Source of the DNA: Flammulina velutipes
Lineage: Eukaryota; Basidiomycota; Agaricomycetes; Agaricales; Physalacriaceae
Assembly: GCA_011800155.1 (NCBI GenBank)
Contig: CM022368.1
Location: 1,364,001-1,428,000, forward strand
Length of the DNA: 64,000 nt
Direction: 5' to 3'
Shown one piece after another: positions 22,206-34,458 of the stretch. How positions within the stretch are numbered: position 1 is the first letter of the stretch; each line of letters opens with the position of its first letter. The notes below the pieces were generated by a model. It did not search any database. It worked only from the letters and a program-made list of their open reading frames with translations, and was not told the DNA's origin. The position numbers and the translations under genes are program-made.

Positions 22206-22967
22206 ATGGCACCCGCTGAAAACCTGAAGAAGCGCAAGCTCGCTGTTCTGGGAGCACGGTCGGTTGGTGAGCTCGCCTGTACTAGCACGTCGACACCGTA
22301 TCTAACGATGAGCAGGAAAGTCATCGCTCGTTCTCCAATTCATCGACGGCGTCTTCGTCGAGAACTACTACCCCACCATCGAGGAACATTTCTCCAAAAG
22401 CATAGCCCACAAGGGTATCAAGTATGACTGTGATGTTATAGACACTGCTGGCCAGGTGCGCCGTTCACCTCGTTATGCTCAATGTGTCTTACAACTGTGC
22501 AGGATGAATACTCCATTCTCAATTCGAAACATGCGATTGGTATACACGGATTTGTTCTTGTGTACTCTGTCACATCGCGGAGCTCTTTCGAGATGATCCA
22601 AGTTGTATACGACAAAATTGTGGACTTCTGTGGGGTCACGGACATCCCCTGCGTCATCGTTGGTTCAAAGTTGGACCTCACAGCGAGGTGGGAACTTGTT
22701 CTGTGCAATACATCAGAAACTGACCTCTTAACAGACAAGTATCTCCCGAAGAGGGAGAGGCTCTTGCACGGGCCAACAAGGCGGCATGGGTAGAGACGAG
22801 TGCTAAAGCCAATATCAATGTTGGTCAGTAATTTCGTCGTATGCTGCCTTGCACGCCTCTAATATTATTTTCCAGGCAAAGTATTCGACCTTTGCCTTGG
22901 CGAGATTGAGAAACACTCACCGTCACAGCAAGGCGAACCCCCTGCAAGCCGCTGTGTTCTCATGTAG
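22206..22967 (+). CDS. Rheb-type small GTPase
   Basis: Ras-superfamily GTPase of the Rheb/Rhb1 class, an activator of TORC1 on endomembranes. The P-loop is split by an intron but reads GARSVGKSS; the effector loop is YYPTIEEHF; G3 is DTAGQDE; G4 is GSKLDL (Ser where most Ras proteins have Asn); G5 is ETSAK. The protein ends in the CaaX box CVLM, predicting farnesylation. Four introns. Spliced length of about 185 residues is typical. Confidence 0.93.
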
Positions 22968-23295
22968 AGACGTCGCTCATCGTCACGCAGCGTATCCTCC
23001 CGTTGCCGCATTACGGCTACCTCTTCAACCGACACGGACAACCTCTAGATCTTACTTATTACTTCACTTTTTCCTGGGGCTCTGTATGTTTCCGCATATT
23101 GCGGTGTAAGTTATCCGATTCATAGCATATGTATGGCCTTTAATTCCTAGAAACCATCATGGTCATCCCTCCACATCACGATGCATGAAATGCGGAGAGG
23201 TGTTCAGGGTATTGGCAAAGGCGACGGTCCGGTGGCGGATCCTATTTATGTGGCGCAGTCACGACCCTATCATTGGTATGCAAATCGAGATTTGA
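22968..23295. other. Convergent intergenic between the Rheb and GAA1 genes
   Basis: About 330 bp of 3' flanks. No gene, RNA motif or repeat seen. Confidence 0.5.
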
Positions 23296-25621
23296 TTAGG
23301 TCAAAATACAGACAAGTCCGGCCTGAATGACTAGCGGGGTATATATCATACAAATAACAGGACAAAACCACACCCCTAGCATCTGCCAATCCCACACCAT
23401 CTTCGTCACCTCAGAGTGAGAGCCCAACCAGCCCGTGGCGAGGGCCGCATACGCCACGTAGTGTATGAGTTTCAAATGGAGACGTGAGTGTGATGATGAC
23501 AAGGACAAAGGAAGGCCCAAGATGATAGCAAGAGATGCCGCAAGGGGGAAATTGAGGACTGTGATAATTGATATCACGGTCGAGGCGAAACAGAGGTTCA
23601 AGGACTTAAGTAAAGTCGAAACATTTTTCTCATTCCCCAGCAGTCGAGGAGCTTTGAGGGCGATCAACGGCGCTACTGACAATACCAGCACCAGAAATAC
23701 GTGGTTCCCCTACGAATCATCAGATTATGCCGTACGGTTCAGTGAACGGAAATGTGCACCGATGCAGAGATCCACGGAGTGTTTACGAGCCAGAACAGAA
23801 CCGCGCCGACTACATGGGTCGTGGCCATGATTGTCAAAACTGGCAACACAGGTCTGGATTTCGTCACCCATCTGGCGGGTTCCTTGTCATTCGCGGGCAT
23901 CTTCATCCAGCCAGCTTCGTTCCATAACTTTAATCCTCCAAACATCATGGCGACACTGATCAAGATGGCGCTCGGTAGGAAGTTCCCGATCTTCAACGAA
24001 TAATCGCCACTGGTCAGGATATAGAAGAAAAAAGATGCATGCAGTCGCTCCAGCAAGTTGTTGGCGGTTCGGAGAGTCGATTCTAGGATTCTGAGAATAA
24101 CTCAGCCTCGGAATAATGAATATAGAGGAATTTATTCTCACTTTCCCAAAGAATGAAATCCATGGGGTCCAGTGGCAGGCAATGCGAACATGGTAAAGGC
24201 GTCAATGCGATACCTTTGCGGTGAAGATAAGAGCGAAGCAATGAAGCGAAAACCCACGCTTACTGATCGAAGAGAGCATGAACACCGCTCCCAATGCCGC
24301 GAGCTTGATAGTCATTGTGTTGGATAACGTTGCCTGCCAGGTATATGTACCTTTTCAACGATGTCGATGATGACACAAGGGAGTTCAACCACTGTGGCAG
24401 GATATCGTTCAATCTTCCAAGAGTGCTCCCCGGCTCATCAGGGTCCGGATGGTCGTAGAGAACGACTGGAACACCCCCCGTTCCTTTTGAAATACGACGG
24501 AAGGATCGTAAAATATCTTGGTTAGGTAGGCGGCCGTTTAAACCCTCTGTTGGAGATTGTGAGTGTTGTCCAGTTCAACGAATAAATCTCGATTACCGTG
24601 ATAAATTCCAAGATGCGAAAACGAGTGGCCAGGATAATCAACATTCAAAGCAACCCAAATAACACCAGATGATAGTTCCAGCTCTGAAGCTTGCATATCT
24701 AGATCGAAAGTCAACACTATGTAGTGACTGCTGGCCAATACCTACTGGATTGGGAGACACCGTGGTAAGCGTTCAACCATGCCTGCATTCCTTCAAGGTA
24801 GCCATCACTGACGACAAATATTATGTCTTTGGCCCATAGAGAATATCCTATAGGAGATTAGAAAGAACACAGCGGACCCAATGAAGGCAGGTACTTCGCA
24901 CAAATGAAGCAAATGCAAGAACAGTGGCAACACCACGCAAGTTGAGGGTCCCATCTCCTTCGCCAGTGCGACTGTTCCAAGACGCACTTATTACGACTGC
25001 TTCTGAGCCAGGAGTTCTCGGGGCAGATAAAATAGCATAGGTATTGACACCCGAAGATGTCTATTCATTTGTTCAGTATATGAAGAACGGTTACAAGGCC
25101 GGTACTTACACCTAGAACGGTCGTAAACGTATATGGTTGGGTGGATGATGCCAGTCCGAGTTTAGAAAATTCTGTATGTAGATATTCTGCACGTCTAGCT
25201 ATAATTTAGAAGGTGCTGGATGGAAGGGCTTGAGTTTAAGACTTACTGCTCGGATGTCGCATTATTGTCTCTCAATTTTTCAAGTTGGTCAAGATAGCGG
25301 TCTGCAGTGTGTACTTCAGCCCAGTTCCAGTGAGTATTAACCTGTCCAGGTAGGAGGGCATTCTCGTCAATCTTGTCTGTTGTACCAGTTGGGATGATGG
25401 GTATAGCGAGCATCCATATATAGCCAACGGCGAAGAGAGTGAGTCTGGTTGCATCAGAGGGAAGAAGTTCAATAGACGCAAGAAACACACTGGAGTAACG
25501 GTAGTCGCCGTGCCACCAAGGCAGTCACTTTAGCCCGTCGCTGCAGCCGAATGAAGTTTGGATCACCCCGAGGTTTTAGTCGTTGTCGTATTGCATTCAA
25601 CTTTTGGAGAACACGGTCCAT
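23296..25621 (-). CDS. GAA1: GPI transamidase component GAA1
   Basis: Subunit of the ER GPI-transamidase that joins preassembled GPI to proteins. MDRVLQKLNAIRQRLK begins the cytosolic N-terminus, followed after an intron (GTGTGT..ACCAG near 25443-25488) by a transmembrane helix LTLFAVGYIWMLAIP. The luminal part opens NALLPGQVNTHWNWAEVHTA, a family hallmark, and includes FVVSDGYLEGMQAWLNAYHG and PVVLYDHPDPDEPG. The C-terminal half has several helices (TVISIITVLNFPLAASLAII) and the LGVWFCPVICMIYTPLVIQAG end. Around ten introns. Divergent from the USP48-like gene across 92 bp. Confidence 0.92.
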
Positions 25622-25713
25622 GATGGTCGGTGGCAGAGCGCGTCGCGTGTCACGCAGGGTTACTCACTTGCTTTCATGACCTTACTCTCATCTCTACACT
25701 AATATCTTTCTAA

Positions 25714-28700
25714 ATGGCGCCAAAACGAAAGCTACGCGCATCATCTCCTGCTAATAAAGGCCTTGCGCCAGGACAAGTTCTCAAACGGGGAAGGCTGGCA
25801 GGAAACGCTGCGTCGCCCTGGGCTTGGGTAGGCTCCGAAGTCAAGGAACCATCTCAAATCTCTCAAGAACACCGGCTCATGGCTTGTGGACTATCGTCAA
25901 GGAATGACTACAACTTTTGTCGAAATAAGTTTCTCCCGAAAACCTCGACTGAGAAAAAGGAAACGGATCCAGACGACCTCATCGTCATTTCGGACGACGA
26001 AGAGGCTGCATGCACGAAACGGAGCTGCAAATCAAATCCAAACTGCTTGAATCACATAGATATCGACTGCTGGCTTGACGCAGGCAAGCCTCAACAAACC
26101 GGATTCTACACGAGGCGCTCACTGTTGTACCAGACGACACCCTTCAAGCCTTTTTCAGAGCCATCGAGCTGGGGGATGATCCCCATCTAAATCTTCATGA
26201 ACCCGATATTCCCGTTGGCTTGAAGGTATCAATTATTGTGCTTATAGTATTTTGAACTAATCATCCATGTCAGAATCTCGGTGCTACATGCTACGCAAAC
26301 GCGTCCTTGCAGGTCTCGCTGCTACCACTAATCCCTAGCTGTACTGATATATTGCAGGTATGGTTTCGCGATGCAGTTTTTCGAAACGGGGTATACAGTT
26401 GTCGACCGGCAGCAGGAGAGGAGGTTCAATTCAAGGTAGGTCATGACTTAGGGAGATTTAGTCAGTATTTGGTTTACTCCCTCGATAGAGCTCGCCTCTA
26501 TATCAACTACAGGTTACTTTCGCTGCTTTGCAAAATAATGTTCAGAACGCCTTCAATCCTATCAAACTCGTTGAGAGTTTGAAGCTACGCACTTCGGAGC
26601 AACAAGACGCGCAAGAGTACGGGTTTCATATTGTCTTCAAACCCATTTTGAACTTCTGCGAAGGTTCTCGAAACTTTTCATGTCTCACCTTGACACTGAA
26701 TTCAAGAGGCAAACGTCGCCAGCGCTTCGCTCCCTTGTGGAAGATCAAGTACGATATCTTCCTGCTGCGATATTCTTTAATCCAAATGATCCCCTTAGTT
26801 CCAAGGCAAGCAGGTGTACGGTACAATGTGCGATAAGTGCAACTACAAGTCAGAACGGTCGTCAGACTTTCTCGAGATAGAAATCAACTTCAAGGTAATG
26901 AGCATCGTCCCTCAGATGTACTGATGTCCACGACAATCTACAGAATAAGGCAAGACTGGAAGATTGCATATCCGCCTCGTTACAAGAAGAAAAATTGACG
27001 GAGGATAATAAGTGCCTGCAGTTCTTAACCCGTCCAATGATTTTTGTTCATTCCATCGTACAGATATTTTTGTCCTCGCTGTGACAGCCATCAAGACGCC
27101 ACTCGATACACAGAGCTGAGGCAGCTGCCCCCAGTCTTGCACTTCTCACTTCTGAGATTTGTGTACGATTTCGACGCAATGGAACGCAGAAAATCGAAAA
27201 ACTGCATATCTTTCCCACTCCAGATTGACATGGGGAAGTTCATCAAAGATTCAAATTCAACGGAGGAGGCAGGACCGAGCGCCTACCAGCTACAAGGCGT
27301 CTTATTGCACAAAGGTTCTAGTGCTTACCACGGCCATTACGAAGCTCAGGTCTATGATGTTAGGTAAAGTGTACTGTCACTACTCATTTGTGCAGAGGTT
27401 TACTTGATGTTCATAAAGGAGTAAATCGTGGTATCAGTTCAACGACGAGACAGTAACGAGGATTAAGAATTTGGGCAAGCCTCCGCCTCCGGAGAAAGGC
27501 AAAGAACCTGAAATCATCGAAATTGACGGCGACGACGACAAGTACAGCACGTCATCAGTTCATCGCGCCGTTCACTCATTTCGGATAGGACCACACGAGC
27601 CCCGAGACCTAAAAGAAAGGGGAAGCGACGGCGAGTGGACGATAGCGACGAAGAAGTAGAGAAGTGAGTATCATTGCCTTGTCTTTATGATGGAACCGAC
27701 CCGAGTCCTTAATATCTTACAGGGAACCGCCACCAACATCTTCGGGATCTAAAACTGTTATCGATACCCCAAGGTGAGCCGCTGTCTTTTTTTAAAATTG
27801 CTCTGATTTATTGGGTCGAATTGCAGCGAAATCTCTTCAAGAGATGCATACATGCTCATCTATGCGAGAAAGGAACATCGTCCGGTCACCGAGGATGCGG
27901 ATGTCTCTCCTTCAGAAGACGTTTTACAAGTTGTTAAGGATTTAAATGCGGCATTCGAGGAAGAATGTGAAGCCTTTTCGAAAAGGTTCGTAAGCTAGTA
28001 TCTATATATTGTGAAAACCACTCAAATGCTTCTTAGGAAGAAGGCGATTTCCAGATTCATATCACGGAGACGACAGGATATTCTTGACATTATACATTCC
28101 TGGAATGTATCGTCTATCAATGAGGTGTGTACACTTTCTGATAGATGTTCGATGAGCGCTCATGGCCGATGCACTACAGGAAAGTTACATAGTCGGAAAG
28201 GCAGCCTTAGAAACTTGGCTAGAACATGACGCTATGATGGAGGCTGCCAATGCGTACCAAGAACAGACAAACCCCAATGAAGATGTTGCAAATCCGTCTC
28301 GCCTATCTCTCGATTCCATCCTCTGCAAGCATGAGAAGCTGAACCCAAGTGCATCTGAGCTGATGAAACGGATTTCAAAAGTACGTGCTGTAGCCTAAAT
28401 TGACAACAAGAGCACTGACCTTTTCCGACATCGTACCAGTCAGCCTTCCACAAGATTGAGAACGATACAAAGTGTGTGTTTGATAAGAAGCTAACAGTCC
28501 GCGATGTTTGCAAGCTATGTACGGAAGATATTTTCAAAGGTATGGTTTGTTCAAATTTCTTGGGCAGTTTGATCTGACAGTACTATAGAGGCACTATATG
28601 ACCTACAACATCCGCATGATGTCAGCCTTTTCGAGTCCTTCGCTGGAGAAGACACATCTTCGTGCGGGTATTGGATATCGAAGGCTTGGATAAAGGGTAT

Positions 28701-30248
28701 GTAAGAGTTCCTATCATATATGTGAGAGAAACTGAGCGGTGTAACTCAGACTGGAAACTCGCTAAGCCAAAGATGCACATTTGGTCAATGGGAGATCCTG
28801 CCCCAGACTCGGCCGACTTCAAACAGGACGTCATTTGCGAGCACGATGAGTTGTCGTTGAAGACAATCTCTCGTCGTCTTATCTCCGTACAGGTAAGTAT
28901 CTTTGTTCCTTTTCATTTGACGCCTGACGCGAACATATGGCTAGGCATGTGAAGTACTCACAAACATCTTCCCATCTTGGCGACCGCTTTCGTCAGATGC
29001 CCCGCCCTGTTACATGTGCAGTGCGATGGTCAAGTTTAGCTCTGGGGACAAGCTAGAGCTGCGCAAGAAAGCAGAGAACGAGAAAGTACTTCATCTTAGT
29101 CTTGTTAAATTGACTCATGTTAATGTTACGATATAGGCGATACTGAAGGGTCTGCTGCCAACTGATCCTCCGATACCGGCAGAAGGTGACTTGCTCGCTT
29201 TGGTTCCTTGCGAGTTCTTGAAAGCGTGGAGGTCTTGGATTCACCGGCCCACGGATCTTCCCCGTCCGGAGGAGCTCGCGACTGGCCAATTTCTTTGCGA
29301 GCACGGACACCTCGTATTTGACCCGAATTGTTCGACTGATATGGAATTCTCTATCACCATGGTGCTGGAAGAGCACTGGATCGCATTACAAACATGGTGC
29401 GCGGTTTGTAGTGGTGGGGTTCCATTAACTGACACCATTCCTCTCCAGTTATGGTCTAGATGCCGAACCTATCCTCCTTACCAAACAGAAGGATGATACA
29501 TTCTCCCACGAACTGCCCGTCTGTCAGTCATGCCGGAATGCTAGGTACGTGAGTGAGGACTTTAGCGTTACCCGTTTAATATCTGTAATAGGAAGCGTGA
29601 TTGGGAGACGACACAAATATCTATCCGATTTGGTCGGAAAGGCTCAGAAAAGGCAGTTGCAGCCGTGTCCACACGCAAGGTCGGTGCACGGCAGTCGAAA
29701 CGTCTGCGACAGGTTAGAGAACATGGCGAAAGGAGGCGAATAACCATCACCAAGTCCACCGCAGTCAAAGACATCAAGCTCATGGTAAGACCTTCGTGTT
29801 TTCTACCCGAATGGGCAATGTTAATGCAAAACAGGTTGAAAAGGAGTTTCAAATACCCATCATGCTGCAGCGCCTCTACCATGACGACAAGGAGCTGAGC
29901 GATAGTGCTGCTACGGTGTCGTCCCTAGACATCTTAGCGGATGATGTATTGGAGCTGGAGGAGCATAAGGAAGTGTTCGACATTTCCGATACAGACGAGG
30001 CGCCTGAAGCTAAGCGACAGAGACGAGAAGGCAATGGGTTTGGAGGAACCCTACTCAGCCTGAGCGCGCCTGGAGACCCAGTACAACCTACTGAAGCGAT
30101 TACGAAGGACGGGGTAGAGAAGGAGGAGGCGGACCATGACCTCAAGACCGCTATACTACAGTCTGTGGCCGAAAAAGCGTGTGGCGCATGCACATTTGCC
30201 AATATCGTTGATGCCACGGAATGTGCAATCTGCTACACATTGTTTTAA
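25714..30248 (+). CDS. USP48-like ubiquitin carboxyl-terminal hydrolase with C-terminal ubiquitin-like and NZF-type zinc-finger segments
   Basis: Cysteine deubiquitinase of the peptidase C19 family, most like USP48 (nuclear). The basic N-terminus MAPKRKLRASS looks like a nuclear signal. Cys box: NLGATCYANASLQ. Then SEQQDAQE-F, Cys pairs of a finger (MCDKCNYK and FCPRCDSH), LPPVLHFSLLRFVYDF, the His box GSSAYHGHYEAQVYD and WYQFNDETV. The middle region contains DUSP-like stretches. The C-terminus has a ubiquitin-like stretch (ITITKSTAVKDIKLMVEKEF) and ends with CGACTFANIVDATECAIC, a C-x2-C-x10-C-x2-C NZF pattern. At least 15 short introns. The exact boundaries of the DUSP part are uncertain. 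Confidence 0.88.
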
Positions 30249-30420
30249 TGCCCTAATTTACACATTTGTTACACCAGCAAGCAACATATGGCGCAACGTA
30301 CGAAGAAAAAGTCTAAGAAAAGTTTTTGTCATAAAGTCCCCTAAATGATCTCGACAGCAAAAACGACGAACAAAATGCCCTAAAGAAAAATTGCGAATCC
30401 CTATACATACCCTAATAATA

Positions 30421-33400
30421 TCACATAGTGGGAGGATACCCCCCGCCGGTATTCCAATGCATAGCACTTTCCCTGAGGACCTGCCTGGTTGTACGCATGA
30501 CATCCAACTCTGTTGCACCGTGAGCTCCAGCTCCGTCCATTGATAGTTGCATCACAGCATGAGCGAGTGCACCCTTCACTCCAGCAGACATGTCGTTCAC
30601 GGACGCGGCTTGAATCGCCTCGACAGCTGTCGGCATTCGGCCAGTGAGGTTCGATATGGGCGCCATCGCACTTTGTGCAGCTTCCACCACCACTTCTTGG
30701 ACCACGGAAGCAAGTGATAGCGCGCCGTCCCCACCGCGACCGGCCACGGCTTGGTCGTAAGCATCAATGGTCTGCTCTAAAACCTGTTGTTGCTTGACAA
30801 GGGAACCCATTTGCTCCTGCTGTTGTGATGGAGGTGTCGCACGCTGAACCTGCGTCGTCTCCTCCGCCACCCGCTGAGCAACATTTTGAAGCACAGTAGC
30901 GACGCGCGCTGGAGTTGTCTGTTCAACGGGAGCAGGAGCAGGCGCCGGATTTAGGGCAGGTCTGTCAAAATACGAGGCGTAGTCGTCAGCGTTTCCGCCA
31001 GTATAAGTAAAGCGTCGTTGATCCCACCGTTGAGATGTCATAAGGCTAGCGGGCAAATCATGGGAACTGGCGCTGCGACGGAAATTCGTGGACGTGTCCA
31101 TGCTCGACATAGGTGCAATATTGAGCATGAATGTGTGAGAAAGACGGCCTTCTTGTCCGTCCAGTGTGAACTACAATGACTCCAGTCAACGCAGGATTTG
31201 AACAGGTCACTAAAAACGTACCGAAGCATTGACCGTTATCTCAGTGCTCTGTGCGTCAGGTGGAGGAACACCCGATAGAACGTTGTCGTCCCAACCGAGC
31301 CAAGATGGGAGGAATGGAGAGCTGTACGCGACCGGAACATTCTGCCACGACGCTTGAGGGTCCCAGACTCTTGGTGCCCAAGACCACCGGAGACCACAGT
31401 AGGCAACACTGGGAGGATTGCCAGCTAACTTGCGATAGAAAGGTCGGAACTCCCATTTGCCTTCTCCTGCCTTCTTTGCTTCGACGTTCCATATGTGATT
31501 GCCTTTGGACTTGGCCTTTTTCCCGTCATCGTTGAAGCGTAGGATGTGAGGTTGCCTCCATAGATAGTTCCGTACCTGCGTCAGATTAGCGGCAGATAGT
31601 GGATATGAACGTGAGCGTCTACTACCTTCTTCATGGGTATCTTTTCTTCCGGATATCCTTCATTTGCGAGCTACAGCGATGTCAGATGGGATCGGATGAG
31701 ATAAGGCGGACGTTACTAACCTCATCAAGGAAAGCGTTCGTAAAAGCAGCAATACGGAATTTGAACGGACGAAAGTCAGGCGACTCGTCTAAACGCTGCA
31801 TCTTCTTTGCCATGAGGGTCTGGTGGATGGCTTCTCCTTTTGTATCGGTGGCATCGACTAAGTGATGTGAGATAAATAAATGAAATCCCAGGGGAAAACA
31901 CGTACGGTTAGAACATATCCGGTTGAGGAATTGGAAAAAGATACGGTCAACCTCGGATCGATACTCTTGAGGAACGTCCGATGATGAAGAGGAAGCCGTA
32001 GGATGATCCTTGGTAATCTGGAGGCGAGTTAGCGGAACCTAAAATTCCAGATTGCAGAAAACTATACCGAATGGTGACCAGAACTAGGAGGAGTACCTCT
32101 GTGCTCATCATCATCGTTGTCCTCGTCGCTATCGTCAATTGGAGGTGGGATGACGACACTGTGAGAACGTAGGCGCTTCGATTTTGTCGATGTTTCCGCG
32201 GGCACAGACGTGGGAAGAGTGGTTGTCCAAGCCTCATTCGCAGAGACCGTCGGAGTAGGATACGAGTTCGAGTGATCCAAAGTAGTGTAATGTCCTGCGA
32301 AGGTACCACTGATGGATCCGGAACGAGACATGCGCCCGATAGGCGCGCCGTTTACTGGGAACTGCGAAGGAACTCGCTGAAACGACGGATCGGCGGATGG
32401 TATAGCACTGGCGGATAAGGAATGACTGTGTCGAGTGGGAATGATGCTTTCGGACCATGCTGCTCGATGAGGGGGTAACGTAGGCGGCGGGGCCGAATTG
32501 ACCATGGCCTCAGTGCTGCCCGTGTAACCATTGCTATAGGTGGCGCTGATGTGGGGGAGGGAGTTATAAGAAGGATACGCCGGTGGGGACGAATACGTTG
32601 GTGGCGTGTGTGGCCGAGAGGGCGGAGGTGATTGAGGGAGACAGGGCGGTAGCTGCGATGGGACCAATGGCGGCGCGTTGAACAATGACACGTTGTCTAT
32701 CGGTTCAGCCTTCAAGCTCTTCACCGGTCGTTCTTCCCCTGTGACAGAGTGTGAACGTTTTCTCCGTTCGTCGGGGGAAGCCAGAAATCCAGAGAGCTGA
32801 TCTCCACCGCCCAGCGGAGGCTGAGAAAAATAATCATGACAATTGTCGTCCCCAAACGGCGTGGTTATACGCGGTGAATCAGATAGAGAAACATCCGTGA
32901 AGTTGGCAATCAAGTCGGAGACATATGACACTTTGCTTTTGAGATCCTCCAGCAGAGTATTCGCACGACGGACCTGGGACAATTGACATGCCTGATTGGC
33001 GGATTGTGCTGTATGCACGATTCTAAGTGGGCCGTAAGAATAAGCACCTATCATAAACGTGACACGCCTTACTCTCTAAGTAAAGCACTGCCGGCGACTA
33101 GCGGGTTCTCCACCGACGTAGTTGAATGGACTCCTGGATCGCTGGATGCAGCGAATGATTCCTGAGACTTTTTCAAAGAAGCCACCCGCGACGATTCTGC
33201 GACGTAAGAATTGACTGTGTTCGCGCGACTGCGCGCGGGAGTAACAGGCTTGAGGGCCGATTGCAAGGACGATGTAGACCCGACGGAGAAGACGAGGCCG
33301 TTATTGAGATGCGGCAGATGTGACTCGGCCTGTGGCAGGGCAGACGGATGTACGGGGGGCATGTCACTCTTGAAGGCCTGGGAAGGGACAAACGGCGTGA

Positions 33401-33686
33401 ATTCCTGGATAGTGCTAGTGGGATGTAGTGAAGGGTCTATAGCATCCGGTGGGTCCAAATATGAGGGCGGAGTAAGATTTTGCTGATTGGCCGCCAACAC
33501 GTGCATTGTACCGTTGAGGTGATCCGTCGCAGAGGTATACGACTGGGATGGGTCTGGGAGTAGGTGGGATGGGGAGGGATGTCCATTGCTCGACGGTTGC
33601 GCATAGTCGGGGGAGCCACCAGGCAGCACAAGAGGAATGGAGGGAGATGTGTCCATATCAAAGCCCGGGCCAGACATGAAAACCAT
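30421..33686 (-). CDS. Large low-complexity nuclear-type protein with a conserved core; family not recognised
   Basis: I do not recognise a named family. MVFMSGPGFDMDTSPSIP starts a long Ser/Pro-rich region typical of fungal regulators, followed by a helical segment (LLEDLKSKVSYVSDLIANF), then KSKRLRSHSVVIPPPI and an acidic DDSDEDNDDDEHR. The conserved-looking core (about 32000 down to 31200) reads RSEVDRIFFQFLNRI, FRIAAFTNAFLDELANEGY, VRNYLWRQPHILRFNDDGKK, KSKGNHIWNVEAKK and EGKWEFRPF. It is followed by FLPSWLGWDDNVLSGVPPP and ITVNASFTLDG, resembling an Ig-like He_PIG/CADG repeat. The C-terminus is Gln/Ala-rich with coiled-coil potential. A DNA- or chromatin-associated role is inferred from composition only. 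It converges on the deubiquitinase. Confidence 0.7.
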
Positions 33687-34458
33687 GTAGGACTCTGGGC
33701 TGAATTGGGCAGACGCCAGTTAAAAACGAAAGACGGGGATAGTGCGAAAGCAAGGAGGAATCCGTAGCGACCAACAGCGAGGACGAGAGCAATTTGTAGG
33801 TCACCACGCGATCAATAGGATCAAAGGTGTACAGACCGCGTTGTTACTCGAAAAACACGCCAATGAAAGGGATGCTAGGCTGAGGATGAATCCACAGGCG
33901 TCGCCGATAGGAGTTTTCGTTCAACTTGTAGTCTGTCCGCGCTGCACAACGATGAGGTCGGTAACGGAGTACCAGACGACGTTGGGATGTTGCGCTCAAC
34001 GTAGGGAGATCCAAGAAATGAAAATGAAAACGGTGTAGTTGTGGTGGCAGTCGTGAAGCAGCGAGCAAAGCGTAATGAACGACCTGAAGAAGGACAAGAT
34101 GGAGGCGCAAGTAAAGCCTGAAATGACAATTGAGGCAGGTCGCTGTCACTGTCACCGATGTGACGCAGTGCTGAGGGCTGCCTCCTTACTTATATGTGGC
34201 TGCCAACGCACTCTCTTTCGGATATTAAATAATACAAAGCATGAGTTTCTCGCCCGGTGAGAATGTGTATGTGTGAAATACTCTTCCGCGGTGATTTTCT
34301 CTATCCGTTATGTTCGCGGACTTTGTACCACTACAACACGTTCCTTTGTTCACCTGCAAGATCAGCGGTTGTCTCCATAGGTCATAATTCACGGAGGCAT
34401 GACAAGTTGACAACTAACAATACAAGCGTACAGGAGCACTCTGAAACCGACAACTGTT
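33687..34458. other. Intergenic: promoter/leader of the low-complexity nuclear-type gene and LUC7 3' region
   Basis: About 770 bp. Its minus strand is rich in C and T, consistent with a long 5' leader. No gene supported; the frames here are short and compositionally random. Confidence 0.5.

Noticed and set aside
23296..25621. Possible frameshift or pseudogene in GAA1 near 25443-25490
   Set aside because: A GTGTGT..ACCAG intron restores the frame exactly at the first transmembrane helix, so the gene is intact.
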